This document shows, piece by piece, positions 16,244 to 25,146 of a DNA stretch of 64,000 nt (position 1 is its first letter; each line of letters opens with the position of its first letter). The notes beneath the pieces are model-generated. The model searched no databases. It was given only the letters and a program-made list of their open reading frames with translations, and was not told where the DNA came from. The DNA is from an uncultured Oscillospiraceae bacterium (GTDB lineage: Bacteria; Bacillota; Clostridia; Oscillospirales; Acutalibacteraceae): the NCBI GenBank assembly GCA_900539425.1, contig UQBX01000009.1, positions 6,015-70,014 on the forward strand, read 5' to 3'. The position numbers were made by a program, and so were the translations under genes.

Positions 16244-17623
16244 TTATTTATTTTTCAGTTTTTCTTCAAGCATTCTTGATACTTTATAGACGTCGCCGCA
16301 GCCAAGAGTTATTACAAGATCTCCGTCTGTACAGTTTTCTGCAAGATACTGAGCTATATCCTCAAGTTTGTCAATTTGAATTGCACCGGGAATTTTTGAT
16401 GAAAGGTCTGTTGCCTTTATACCTATTGTGTTTACTTCTCGGCTGCCCATTATTTCTGATATAACACATTTGTCCGCAATCTGTAAAACTCTTGCAAAGT
16501 CATCAAGTAATTTCGCCGTTCTTGTATACGTAAACGGCTGATGCACCGCCCATACACGTTTATAATTCATCTTCATAGCGGCTTTCAGTGTTACTTCTAT
16601 TTCCTTCGGGTGGTGAGCATAATCGTCTGCAATTGTGATGCCGTTGAATGTTCCGCGAAGTTCAAATCTTCTTCCTGCTCCGTGAAATTCAAAAAGCGAT
16701 GCTTTTATCTTATCCACTTCTGCGCCGCTTTCAACACAGGCAATAAATGCGGCAAGAGAATTGAGTACATTATGCTCGCCGGGTACAGAAAGAACCATAT
16801 GTGTGATGAATTCCGATCCCTTATATATATCGTATTCAATGTGAAATCCGCCCGGTACGTCGATGTTCTTGGCAATATAATCATTGTTTTCATTTGTGCC
16901 GTAAGAAATAAGCTTTTTGCCCGTTATTCCTTTAAGCATGTCAACTGTATTTGCATCATCGCCGTTGTATATAACTGTTTTGGTAGCGTTATCGCAAAAT
17001 TTGCGGAAAGACTTTTTTATATTTTCAAGATTACCGAAGAAATCAAGGTGATCTTCATCAACATTCAGTACAACCGCCACGTCAGGATTCATGTGAAGAA
17101 AAGTATTGTTGAATTCACATGATTCGCAAACAAAATTCTGGCTTTTGCCGACTCTTCCGTAAGCGTCAATTCTCGGCAGTTTTCCGCCGATAACAGCGCT
17201 CGGGTCAAGCCCTGAATCAAGCAGTGCTTCAGTTATCATACTTGTGGTGGTTGTTTTGCCGTGAGTGCCGCAAACGCCGATGCAGTTGCTGAATACTCGG
17301 CTTACTGCGCCTAAAAGTTCTGCTCTTTCAAAGCATGGAAAATTTGATTTTGCGTATTCAAGTTCTTCATTTCCTTCAAGAATGGCGTTTGTGTAGATAA
17401 CAAGCTGTGTATCGTCACTTATATTTTCTTTTTTCTGGCCTAAAAATACCTTGGCGCCTTCTTTTTCTATTCTTCTGAAAGTCTCCGTATCGTTATTATC
17501 AGAGCCTGTTACTCTGTATCCGAGAGACAGAAGTATTTCGGCAAGCGGGCACATACCCGCTCCGCCTATTCCTATAAAATGAACGTTTTTAACGTTCTTC
17601 ATTAATTCGTCTATGTTTTTCAA
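16244..17623 (-). CDS. murC: UDP-N-acetylmuramate--L-alanine ligase
   Basis: The cytosolic Mur ligase that adds L-alanine to UDP-MurNAc, the first peptide step in peptidoglycan synthesis. 459 residues, normal for MurC. Seen: Rossmann start HFIGIGGAGMCPLAEIL, the ATP loop GTHGKTTTTSM, the Mur signature around NVDEDHLDFFGN, and DDYAHHPKEI. The start is TTG (17623) with GGAGGG seven bases upstream; an ATG eight codons in is less well placed. It is a single gene, divergent from dpaA. Confidence 0.94.
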   Translation of the reverse strand: MKNIDELMKNVKNVHFIGIGGAGMCPLAEILLSLGYRVTGSDNNDTETFRRIEKEGAKVFLGQKKENISDDTQLVIYTNAILEGNEELEYAKSNFPCFERAELLGAVSRVFSNCIGVCGTHGKTTTTSMITEALLDSGLDPSAVIGGKLPRIDAYGRVGKSQNFVCESCEFNNTFLHMNPDVAVVLNVDEDHLDFFGNLENIKKSFRKFCDNATKTVIYNGDDANTVDMLKGITGKKLISYGTNENNDYIAKNIDVPGGFHIEYDIYKGSEFITHMVLSVPGEHNVLNSLAAFIACVESGAEVDKIKASLFEFHGAGRRFELRGTFNGITIADDYAHHPKEIEVTLKAAMKMNYKRVWAVHQPFTYTRTAKLLDDFARVLQIADKCVISEIMGSREVNTIGIKATDLSSKIPGAIQIDKLEDIAQYLAENCTDGDLVITLGCGDVYKVSRMLEEKLKNK

Positions 17624-17706
17624 AGGGTTTCCCTCCGTTTAACTGTTTGTAAATTTATCTTATTATACAACTATTATATCAAAAAATAAACAGTAAAACA
17701 CCATTA

Positions 17707-17733
17707 ACATCAAATTATTTTAAGCATAATATG
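17707..17733 (+). promoter_or_regulatory. possible mother-cell sporulation promoter of dpaAB
   Basis: AC at 17707-17708 and GCATAATAT at 17724-17732 resemble the sigma-K pattern (AC, about 16 bases, CATAnnnTA) with one mismatch. No vegetative promoter is obvious here. The expected RNA start falls just before the AGGAG site. The match is short and could be chance. Confidence 0.3.
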
Positions 17734-17752
17734 AGGTGATAGGAGTGATTTT

Positions 17753-18481
17753 ATGAAACTCGTTTCATTTTCTGTGCCTTACACTCAGGATAAAAGAATG
17801 GTATATGCCGCTGAATATCTTGAAAGACACGGATTTATATACAAACAAAATATTGATGAAAGCGATTTTGTTCTCCTGCCTGTTCCGGTTAAAAAGGAAA
17901 TGCTCGATTCACTGAATGGCAAATTTGCTTTTTACGGCAAAGGAGAATATAAAAACGGCTTTGACTACATGAAAGATGAAACATATGTGTTAAAAAACGC
18001 TCTTTTAACCGCAGAGGGTGCTGTTGCCTGTCTTGAGGAAAACACTGATTATTCTCTCATAGGAAAAAATATCCTTATAATAGGATACGGCAGAATAGCA
18101 AAGGCTCTCAGGAAGATTTTAAGTTCATACGGCTCAAATATTACAGTATGCTCCCGCAGCTCGATTTCAGCAGCTGAGGCTGAGTTTGACGGTGTAAAAC
18201 ATATTTCCTTCAGTGAGCTTAAAAATAAATCTGATTATGATATCGTTATTAACACAGTACCTCATATTGTCCTTACAAAAGAAGAGCTGACAGCTCTCAA
18301 AAAAAGTGTGCTTATCCTTGATCTTGCCTCGTTTCCCGGCGGTGTTGATACCCTTGTTGCAAAAAGCTTGGGTTTAAAGCTTATCAACGGCAGAGGAATG
18401 CCGTCGGTCTATACACAGAAAACTGCGGGCGAAATCATAGGTGAAGCGGTAGTAAATATTATCAAGGGGGAGAAACTTTGA
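17753..18481 (+). CDS. dpaA: dipicolinate synthase subunit A
   Basis: With DpaB it makes dipicolinic acid from dihydrodipicolinate in the mother cell; the product fills the spore core. 242 residues, shorter than the ~297 of Bacillus SpoVFA. The NAD(P)-binding centre is seen at IGKNILIIGYGRIAKALRKIL, with conserved DLASFPGG and INGRGMPSVYTQKTAGEII near the C-terminus. Start ATG 17753 has AGGAG upstream. It overlaps dpaB by 4 bases. It is good evidence that the organism forms spores. Confidence 0.9.
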   Translation: MKLVSFSVPYTQDKRMVYAAEYLERHGFIYKQNIDESDFVLLPVPVKKEMLDSLNGKFAFYGKGEYKNGFDYMKDETYVLKNALLTAEGAVACLEENTDYSLIGKNILIIGYGRIAKALRKILSSYGSNITVCSRSSISAAEAEFDGVKHISFSELKNKSDYDIVINTVPHIVLTKEELTALKKSVLILDLASFPGGVDTLVAKSLGLKLINGRGMPSVYTQKTAGEIIGEAVVNIIKGEKL

Positions 18482-19041
18482 AAATAGGATATGCTTTTAC
18501 GGGCTCGTTCTGCACTTTTTCAAAATCATTGAAATCCCTAAAGGATCTGGTGGACGCCGGATATGATGTATATCCGATAATGAGTGAGACCGCTTATAAT
18601 ACTGACACAAGATTCGGCGATGCAGCCGATTTTCAAAAACAGATAACTGAACTTACAGGCAAACCGATCATCCATAAAATAGAGCAGGCAGAACCGATAG
18701 GGCCAAAGAAGATGTTTGATATTCTCTGCATCGTGCCTTGTACGGGCAATACACTTGCAAAGCTTGCAAACGGCATTGCCGATACTTCTGTAACAATGGC
18801 GGCTAAGAGCCATTTAAGAAATTCGCGCCCCGTAATATTGGGAGTTTCAACAAATGATGCACTTGGCGCAGCGGCTAAAAATATCGGAAATCTTATGAAC
18901 TATAAAAACTATTATTTTATCCCGTTCGGAATGGATGACTGCGTCCATAAAACTAAGTCAATGGTGTGTGATTTTTCACTTGTGGCGGATACGGTAAATA
19001 AAGTTGCAAACGGCGAAGAAATTTTGAAAAAAATATTCTGA
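18478..19041 (+). CDS. dpaB: dipicolinate synthase subunit B (flavoprotein)
   Basis: 187 residues of the flavoprotein/PPC decarboxylase fold. Seen are the N-terminal IGYAFTGSFCTF flavin-binding start, PCTGNTLAKLANGIADTSVTMAAKSHLR, and PVILGVSTNDALG. It is the partner of DpaA. It starts at TTG 18478 with a strong GGGGGAG. No clear terminator follows. Confidence 0.9.
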   Translation: MKIGYAFTGSFCTFSKSLKSLKDLVDAGYDVYPIMSETAYNTDTRFGDAADFQKQITELTGKPIIHKIEQAEPIGPKKMFDILCIVPCTGNTLAKLANGIADTSVTMAAKSHLRNSRPVILGVSTNDALGAAAKNIGNLMNYKNYYFIPFGMDDCVHKTKSMVCDFSLVADTVNKVANGEEILKKIF

Positions 19042-19046
19042 AATTA

Positions 19047-19074
19047 TTGACATTTCCTCACAATTTGATATATT
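19047..19074 (+). promoter_or_regulatory. promoter of the pot operon
   Basis: TTGACA (19047-19052), 16-base spacer, TATATT (19069-19074). Confidence 0.7.
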
Positions 19075-19084
19075 AATCTAAATG

Positions 19085-19097
19085 ACGCGATTCGCGT
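19085..19097 (+). promoter_or_regulatory. operator-like palindrome in the pot leader
   Basis: ACGCGA-T-TCGCGT is a perfect 6-bp-arm dyad, beginning about 10 bases after the -10 box, at the expected transcript start. It is strikingly GC-rich for its surroundings. No regulator gene is adjacent. It may be a repressor site. Confidence 0.4.
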
Positions 19098-19127
19098 TAA
19101 ATCGGGTTACAAAGAGGAAGTGCATAA

Positions 19128-20261
19128 TTGGAAAAAATTATCGATCTTAGGGATGTTACCGTTAAATACGGAGAAAATGTAATTCTTGACAAACTTAATC
19201 TGTCAATCAACAAAAAAGAGTTCATAACGCTGCTCGGGCCTTCAGGCTGCGGCAAAACAACTACTCTTCGCTGTATAGCAGGATTCGTTGAGCCGAATGA
19301 AGGCGAAATCGTTTTTGAGGGAAAGGTTATTAATAATATTCCTCCCCATAAAAGAAAGGTAAACACGATTTTTCAGCGTTATGCTCTTTTTTCGCATTTA
19401 AATGTGTTTGAAAACGTTGCTTTCGGCCCTGAAATACAAAAAATGAGCAAGCCGGAAATCAGAAAAACAGTTGCTGAAATGCTGGAACTTGTAAACCTCA
19501 AAGGTTTTGAGAAAAGGTCTATAGACAGTCTTTCAGGCGGTCAGCAGCAGCGTGTTGCCATAGCAAGAGCGCTTGCTAACAAACCGCATGTGCTTTTGCT
19601 TGATGAGCCTCTCGGCGCTCTTGATCTTAAACTCAGAAAGGATATGCAGAAAGAGCTCAAGGCGATTCAGAAAAGGCTGGGAATTACATTTATATATGTT
19701 ACTCATGACCAGGAAGAGGCGCTTTCTATGAGCGACAGAGTCGTTGTAATGGACAAGGGCAAAATCCAGCAGATAGGAACGCCTGAGGATATTTATAACG
19801 AACCTGTAAACGCTTTCGTAGCTGACTTCATAGGCGAGTCTAATATTGTAGACGCTATTATGGTAAAAGACTATTTCGTTAATATCTCCGGCGTTACTTT
19901 TGATTGTGTTGATAAAGGTTTTGAACCTAATGAACGCGTAGAAGCCGTTATTCGCCCTGAAGATATCTCCATCAAAAAAATAGGGGAGAAGGATACCCTT
20001 CCCGGAGTTGTTACCGATGTGGTTTTCAAAGGAACTTTCTTTGAAACTTTTGTTGATGTAGGCGGCTTTATCTGGCTTGTGCAGACTACCGAATATCATA
20101 AAGTGGGAGAAACTATCGGTATGTATATCGACGCTGATTCTATCCACGTAATGAAACGCAGTGAATACAGCGGTGAGTTCGGCGACTACTCATTCTTCTC
20201 AGACGAGTTTGATCATATAAACGACGCTGATTACGAGTGGGAGGACGGAGATGAAAAATAG
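19128..20261 (+). CDS. potA: spermidine/putrescine ABC transporter ATPase
   Basis: 377 residues: Walker A GPSGCGKTT, signature LSGGQQQRVAIARAL, Walker B VLLLDEPLGALD, switch His in VTHDQEEA, and a C-terminal TOBE-type regulatory domain (from about residue 240). It energises import through PotB and PotC. It starts at TTG 19128 after AGAGGAAG. The last ~25 residues are very acidic. It overlaps potB by 11 bases. Confidence 0.92.
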   Translation: MEKIIDLRDVTVKYGENVILDKLNLSINKKEFITLLGPSGCGKTTTLRCIAGFVEPNEGEIVFEGKVINNIPPHKRKVNTIFQRYALFSHLNVFENVAFGPEIQKMSKPEIRKTVAEMLELVNLKGFEKRSIDSLSGGQQQRVAIARALANKPHVLLLDEPLGALDLKLRKDMQKELKAIQKRLGITFIYVTHDQEEALSMSDRVVVMDKGKIQQIGTPEDIYNEPVNAFVADFIGESNIVDAIMVKDYFVNISGVTFDCVDKGFEPNERVEAVIRPEDISIKKIGEKDTLPGVVTDVVFKGTFFETFVDVGGFIWLVQTTEYHKVGETIGMYIDADSIHVMKRSEYSGEFGDYSFFSDEFDHINDADYEWEDGDEK

Positions 20262-21078
20262 TTTATCAAAAAAACTTGTGGACAAGCCCTATATTCTTTG
20301 GTCCGTTCTCTTTATAATTGCGCCGCTTATTATGGTTGTATATTATGCATTTACGGATTCTACAGGTGCTTTTTCACTTGATAGTATAAAAGCTATTCCC
20401 GAATATACTTCTACAATTCTTCTTTCAATTCTTTACGGAATAGCCGCAACTGCGATATGCCTTGTTATTGCATATCCGTTTGCGTATTTTCTTTCCAAGC
20501 TTAAATTCAGCACACAGAGCATAATGGTACTGCTTGTTATGCTGCCTATGTGGATGAACTTTCTTATCAGAACATATTCCTGGATGACTATTTTGGGTGA
20601 TACCGGCATTATCAATACAGTGCTGAACGCGCTTGGTCTTGGCAGCCTGAAACTTATAAATACAGGCGGCGCTGTAATACTCGGTATGGTCTATAATTTC
20701 CTGCCTTATATGATACTGCCCATATATTCCGTTCTTTCAAAAATGGATAATTCTCTTATTGAGGCGGCACAGGATCTTGGTTCTAACAGATTTCAGATTA
20801 TTAAAAAAGTTATCATGCCGCTTTCTCTTCCGGGAGTGCTCAGCGGCATCACGATGGTATTTGTACCCTGTGTATCAACTTTCTATATTACCCAAAAACT
20901 CGGCGGCGGTCAGATAGTTTTAATAGGCGATATTATTGAAACTCAGTTCCAGTCCGCAAACAATTATCATCTCGGCGCAAGCCTTTCACTTGTGCTTATG
21001 GTGCTTATATTGCTGTGTCTCGGGGTAATGAATTATCTTGGTGCAGACAGTGAATCGGAAGGGGGAGTTGTTATATGA
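20251..21078 (+). CDS. potB: spermidine/putrescine ABC transporter permease
   Basis: 275 residues with about six membrane helices and the EAA loop for ATPase contact (EAAQDLGSNRFQIIKKVIMPLSLPG). It starts within the end of potA and overlaps potC by 4 bases, so all are translated together. Confidence 0.92.
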   Translation: MKNSLSKKLVDKPYILWSVLFIIAPLIMVVYYAFTDSTGAFSLDSIKAIPEYTSTILLSILYGIAATAICLVIAYPFAYFLSKLKFSTQSIMVLLVMLPMWMNFLIRTYSWMTILGDTGIINTVLNALGLGSLKLINTGGAVILGMVYNFLPYMILPIYSVLSKMDNSLIEAAQDLGSNRFQIIKKVIMPLSLPGVLSGITMVFVPCVSTFYITQKLGGGQIVLIGDIIETQFQSANNYHLGASLSLVLMVLILLCLGVMNYLGADSESEGGVVI

Positions 21079-21896
21079 AAAAAACAAAACTTGCTCCTGC
21101 GTCAAAATTTTATATGGCGCTTGTTTTCATATTCCTTTATGCTCCCATTGCCGTTATGGCAGTGTTTTCTTTCAATGAAAGCGCCAGTACCTATGAATTT
21201 ACAGAGTTTTCACTTAAATGGTGGAAAGAGATGTTTTCAAATTCAGCCGCTATGGATGCGCTGAAGAATACCATAGTGCTTGCTGTTGCTTCGTGCATTA
21301 TATCAACAGTTATAGGTACAATGGCGGCTGTAGGTATTTACAATTACAGAAGCAAAAGAATAAAAAGTGTTGTAATGACAGTTACAAACATACCTATGAT
21401 GAATCCTGAGATCGTTACAGGTATTTCTATGATGCTGCTTTTTGTTTTTATGGGTGCGCTTTTACACAAAACCGAATCTCTTAATTTCTGGTCTTTGCTT
21501 ATTGCTCATGTAACATTTTGTCTGCCTTATGTAGTACTGAATGTTCTTCCGAAATTAAGACAGTTTGATATTAATATATACGAAGCGGCTGTTGATCTTG
21601 GCTGTAAGCCCGTGCATGCTTTTTTCAAAGTTGTGCTTCCGAATATAATGAGCGGAATTATTACAGGACTTGTAATGAGCTTTACGCTCTCACTTGATGA
21701 TTTCATTATTTCATATTTTACAAACGGCCCGAGTTTCCAGACTCTGCCCATATATATTTTCTCTCTTACTAAAAAACGTGTAAAGCCTGATATGTATGCG
21801 CTTTCAATGCTTATGTTTGTAGTAATACTTGTTTTGCTTGTACTGCTTAACATAGCTCAGAATAAAGCAGAAAAGGGTAAGAGTGAGAGAAAATGA
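21075..21896 (+). CDS. potC: spermidine/putrescine ABC transporter permease
   Basis: 273 residues with six membrane helices and the EAA loop (YEAAVDLGCKPVHAFFKVVLPNI), followed by SFTLSLDDFIISYF typical of PotC. GGGGGAG precedes the ATG. It overlaps potD by 4 bases. Confidence 0.92.
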   Translation: MKKTKLAPASKFYMALVFIFLYAPIAVMAVFSFNESASTYEFTEFSLKWWKEMFSNSAAMDALKNTIVLAVASCIISTVIGTMAAVGIYNYRSKRIKSVVMTVTNIPMMNPEIVTGISMMLLFVFMGALLHKTESLNFWSLLIAHVTFCLPYVVLNVLPKLRQFDINIYEAAVDLGCKPVHAFFKVVLPNIMSGIITGLVMSFTLSLDDFIISYFTNGPSFQTLPIYIFSLTKKRVKPDMYALSMLMFVVILVLLVLLNIAQNKAEKGKSERK

Positions 21897-23170
21897 AAAA
21901 AACGATTTTGCTTTTACTTTGCGTTCTACTTTGCTGGGCTCCTGTATCTGTATGCGCATTTGCGGCAGATGAAGATGAAACATTTACCGATGAGCAGATA
22001 GCGTATTATGAGGGGCTGGGCTTACAGGGTACTTCTGTCAATGTTTATAACTGGGGCGAATATATTTCGGACGGCTCCGAAGGTTCAATGGACGTAGTAT
22101 CAGAATTTGAAAGGCTTACCGGCGCAACGGTTAATTATACAAACTTCGAATCTAACGAAAATATGTACTCAAAGCTTGCAGGCGGCGGCGTTTCCTATGA
22201 TGTTATAGTTCCGAGCGACTATATGATAGAGCGCCTGATTGACGAAAATATGCTGCTTGAGATTGACTGGAATAATGTACCGAACAGGTCGCTCATTGAT
22301 TCCAAATATCAAAATCTGTATTTTGATCCCGAACAGAAATATTCTTTGTGCTATAATGTCGGCACAACCGCACTCATTTACAACACAAAGCTTGTTGATG
22401 AAGTTCCAACAAGCTGGAGTGTTCTGTGGGATGAGAAATACAAAGATAAAGTTTTGATGTTCAACAATTCAAGAGATGCTTTTGCTATTGCGCAGGCGCT
22501 TCTCGGTCAGGATTTTAATTCTACCAATGAAAGTGACTGGAACGAGGCTGCGGAGCTTCTTGCCGAGCAGAGAGATAAGGTCAATCCTGTCTATGTTATG
22601 GATGAGGTTTTTAATCTGATGGAGAGCGGCGAATACGCCTTTGCAACTTATTATGTGGGCGATTATGTTCTTATGAATGACAATAATCCCGATCTTGAAT
22701 ACGCTTTTCCGGAGGAAGGCGTCAATATTTTCTATGATGCTTTCTGTATTCCTACCTGTGCTCAGAACAAACGAGGAGCTGAAGCTTTCATCAATTTTAT
22801 GCACGAACCTCAGGTAGCACTTGAAAATGCCGAGTATATTTATTATGCTTCTCCGAATACTTCGGTTATTAACAATGAAGAGTATTCGCTTCACGGCAAT
22901 GAAGCCGTTTATCCTGAAGAAACGCCGAACGGACAGTGCTTCGGAAATCTTCCTCAGAATATTCTTGAACTTCAGGCGGATTTGTGGACAAAGGCAAAAA
23001 GCGGCAGACTGTCTATAAACAGTAAAGAGGACGAGCAAAAAATATATATAGAATTTGCAGTTGTACTCGGACTTGCTGTGCTTGGTGTGGCCGCTAAACT
23101 TATATATGATTCTAAAAAGAAAAAATTTGAAGATCTAAGTGATTTTTATGAACAAAACGGTAATAGTTGA
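21893..23170 (+). CDS. potD: polyamine-binding protein PotD with a C-terminal membrane anchor
   Basis: 425 residues. A signal peptide (about residues 1-25) ends CAFAAD, which suits signal peptidase I; there is no lipobox Gly/Ala before the Cys. The body is a PotD/PotF solute-binding fold (VNVYNWGEYI, YDVIVPSDYMIERL, YAFPEEGVNIFYDAFCIP, NFMHEPQVA). Near residues 384-404 is a second hydrophobic helix (IEFAVVLGLAVLGVAAKLIY) followed by a Lys-rich tail, so the protein is probably held in the membrane by its C-terminus instead of by a lipid. It captures spermidine or putrescine for PotABC. It overlaps the next gene. Confidence 0.9.
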   Translation: MKKTILLLLCVLLCWAPVSVCAFAADEDETFTDEQIAYYEGLGLQGTSVNVYNWGEYISDGSEGSMDVVSEFERLTGATVNYTNFESNENMYSKLAGGGVSYDVIVPSDYMIERLIDENMLLEIDWNNVPNRSLIDSKYQNLYFDPEQKYSLCYNVGTTALIYNTKLVDEVPTSWSVLWDEKYKDKVLMFNNSRDAFAIAQALLGQDFNSTNESDWNEAAELLAEQRDKVNPVYVMDEVFNLMESGEYAFATYYVGDYVLMNDNNPDLEYAFPEEGVNIFYDAFCIPTCAQNKRGAEAFINFMHEPQVALENAEYIYYASPNTSVINNEEYSLHGNEAVYPEETPNGQCFGNLPQNILELQADLWTKAKSGRLSINSKEDEQKIYIEFAVVLGLAVLGVAAKLIYDSKKKKFEDLSDFYEQNGNS

Positions 23171-23879
23171 TTGTGAGGATAATTTAAACAAAGCAAGAAG
23201 TATTGTGCGTGCGCCTCAGTGTATCATTTTTGATCTTGACGGAACACTTGTAAATACCATAGATGATTTGGGATTAGCGTGCGACTATCTTTTAGAAAAG
23301 CATGGTATTGAGCCTAAATGGACTGTTGAGGATTATAAAAATTTTGTAGGCAACGGTGCAAAACTGCTTGTAAAGAGAGCTTTTGAAAATAAGCTCAGTG
23401 AAGACGAGCTTAATTCTATATATGAAGAATTTAAGATAAAGTATGATGAAATTAAGCTTGAGCACGCTCATGTTTATCCCGGTATGCTGAATGTGGTTAA
23501 AGCGCTGAAAAATGCAGGCATAACGCTTGTTGTATGCACAAATAAACCTGATATAGCAGCTAAGGGTATGATTAATTCTCTTTTTCCTGAAAACACATTT
23601 GACGTGGTTCAGGGGGCTCTCGATAATAAACCTAAAAAGCCTGATCCGCTTGTTCCTGCTGAAATACTTAATAATCTTTGTGTTAAAGCGGAGAATTCAG
23701 TATGGATAGGGGACAGCAATGTGGATATAGAATCTGCACATAACCTGGGGTGTCCCGGCATAGGTGTTACGTGGGGTTTCAGACCTGCTGAAAACCTTAT
23801 TTCGGCAGGCGCTGACTTGATTTTAAATAATCCCAAAGATATTTTAAAAATTTTTGAAATTAGTATTGACAACGCATGA
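23148..23879 (+). CDS. HAD-family phosphatase (phosphoglycolate phosphatase-like)
   Basis: 243 residues. HAD motif I is DLDGTLVNT, motif II is CTNKPD, the Lys is in KKPDP, and motif III is IGDSNVDIESAHNLG. The cap domain between motifs I and II is the helical type of Gph/PpaX. It would hydrolyse a small phosphate ester; the substrate is not predictable. The first ~28 residues before motif I are extra. ATG 23148 overlaps potD by 23 bases; GTG 23139 is an alternative. The end of the gene contains the promoter of the tRNA-Leu gene. Confidence 0.82.
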   Translation: MNKTVIVDCEDNLNKARSIVRAPQCIIFDLDGTLVNTIDDLGLACDYLLEKHGIEPKWTVEDYKNFVGNGAKLLVKRAFENKLSEDELNSIYEEFKIKYDEIKLEHAHVYPGMLNVVKALKNAGITLVVCTNKPDIAAKGMINSLFPENTFDVVQGALDNKPKKPDPLVPAEILNNLCVKAENSVWIGDSNVDIESAHNLGCPGIGVTWGFRPAENLISAGADLILNNPKDILKIFEISIDNA

Positions 23880-23894
23880 TTTATCTGTTATAAT
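23866..23894 (+). promoter_or_regulatory. consensus promoter of the tRNA-Leu gene
   Basis: TTGACA (23866-23871), 17 bases, TATAAT (23889-23894). The -35 element lies inside the last codons of the HAD gene. Confidence 0.85.
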
Positions 23895-23908
23895 CTCTAT
23901 CGTTGTGA

Positions 23909-23993
23909 GCGAGAGTGGCGGAATCGGCAGACGCGCACGTTTGAGGGGCGTGTGGGGCGACTCGTACGGGTTCAAGTCCCGTCTCTCGCACCA
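23909..23993 (+). tRNA. tRNA-Leu (anticodon GAG)
   Basis: 85 bases with acceptor stem GCGAGAG/CTCTCGC, encoded CCA end, the TGGCGGAATCGGCAGACGC D-arm typical of leucine tRNAs, anticodon loop TTGAGGG, a long variable arm and GGGTTCAAGTCCC. The anticodon GAG reads CUC/CUU codons. Confidence 0.95.
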
Positions 23994-24033
23994 AAAAAGG
24001 AAATTCCACATTTGTGGTATTTCCTTTTTTTAT
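23994..24033 (+). terminator. terminator after tRNA-Leu
   Basis: GGAAAT-CCAC and GTGG-ATTTCC pair around a short loop with an internal mismatch, followed by TTTTTTTATTTTT. Confidence 0.85.
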
Positions 24034-24083
24034 TTTTAATAATCGTATTCTTCGTTTTTTGCTGAATTGTTTAAGAGGTATTT

Positions 24084-25043
24084 ATGAAACTTGTTACTCC
24101 GTCTTTCTATAAAGATTTTAAATGTATAGCAGGGGACTGCCCTGATTCATGCTGTCAGGGCTGGGAGGTAGATGCAGACCCCAATTCGCTTGAGTATTAT
24201 AAAACGCTTAATGGTAAAATAAAACAGCGTATAGACAGTGTGCTTGATAAAGACGAGTTCGGCAATACGATATTCAGACTTACTGATAATAAAAGATGCC
24301 CGTTTTTAAACAGCAATAATCTTTGCGATATGCACATTGCAATAGGAGGCGAGCATACACCTTATACATGCCGAACTTTTCCGCGGTTTATAAATGATTT
24401 CGGCGGCACACGTGAAATGGGGCTTTCCTTTTCCTGCCCTGTGGCAAGTGAGATTATGTGGAATCTTGCTGAGGATTTTAGTTTTGAGACTACAATCAAT
24501 TCCGATCCACCCTCAATTAACGATATTGATGCTCAGCTTTACTTTTATTTGCTCAAAAGCAGAAAAAAAGCTTATGAAATTGTTCAGAATAAGAATTTTC
24601 CTTTGAATAAACGTATCATTGAACTTCTCAGATTTGGTAAGGAATTGCAGAATGATATTTGTAAATACAGCGAAAAAAAGTCTTCCGTTTCGTTTAAAGA
24701 CGTTTTTACTAATCCAGAAGTAATTAATAATGAATGGGTAGAAAAGGTGAATAACGTGGAGTATGACAGCTCCGTTATCAATTCTAAAAGCTGTGAGAAT
24801 ATTGCAGTATATTTTATATTCAGATATTTTATGCAGGCTGTGTATGATAGGGATGTTTTATCTAAAGTAAAGTCGGCAGCTGTGGGAGTTCTTATACCGA
24901 CATATTTCGGCAATGATTCATGGACTATTCATCTGTGGAGCAAAGAGACTGAGCACAGTGATGTAAATATGGAAAGATATATAAATCTTCTGAGAAATGA
25001 CGGAGTTCTTTCTGTAGATAATCTTATTGAAAGATTTTTGTAA
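24084..25043 (+). CDS. FliB-like (lysine-N-methylase family) protein
   Basis: 319 residues. The N-terminus has the family's Cys pattern (CIAGDCPDSCCQGWEVDAD), then RCPFLNSNNLCDMH and YTCRTFPRF, together a set like that of YkgJ/FliB proteins, which probably bind an Fe-S cluster or metal. Salmonella FliB methylates flagellin lysines, and clostridial homologues carry that name. There are no flagellar genes in this window, so the substrate here is open. GAGGTATTT precedes ATG 24084. It is a single gene with its own terminator. Confidence 0.78.
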   Translation: MKLVTPSFYKDFKCIAGDCPDSCCQGWEVDADPNSLEYYKTLNGKIKQRIDSVLDKDEFGNTIFRLTDNKRCPFLNSNNLCDMHIAIGGEHTPYTCRTFPRFINDFGGTREMGLSFSCPVASEIMWNLAEDFSFETTINSDPPSINDIDAQLYFYLLKSRKKAYEIVQNKNFPLNKRIIELLRFGKELQNDICKYSEKKSSVSFKDVFTNPEVINNEWVEKVNNVEYDSSVINSKSCENIAVYFIFRYFMQAVYDRDVLSKVKSAAVGVLIPTYFGNDSWTIHLWSKETEHSDVNMERYINLLRNDGVLSVDNLIERFL

Positions 25044-25047
25044 TTTA

Positions 25048-25079
25048 AAGCTGTTTCGTACTTGAAACAGCTTTTTTTG
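25048..25079 (+). terminator. rho-independent terminator
   Basis: AAGCTGTTTC and GAAACAGCTT form a 10-bp stem followed by TTTTTT. Confidence 0.88.
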
Positions 25080-25146
25080 ATTTTTCAAATTCTTGTGTTA
25101 TAAATTCCTGTTTTAAAAAGTATTTAGGGTGAAAGGAGGTTTTTGA

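Noticed and set aside
23854..24039. 61-codon frame over the tRNA-Leu gene
   Set aside because: It overlaps the tRNA and its terminator; translation of structural RNA sequence.
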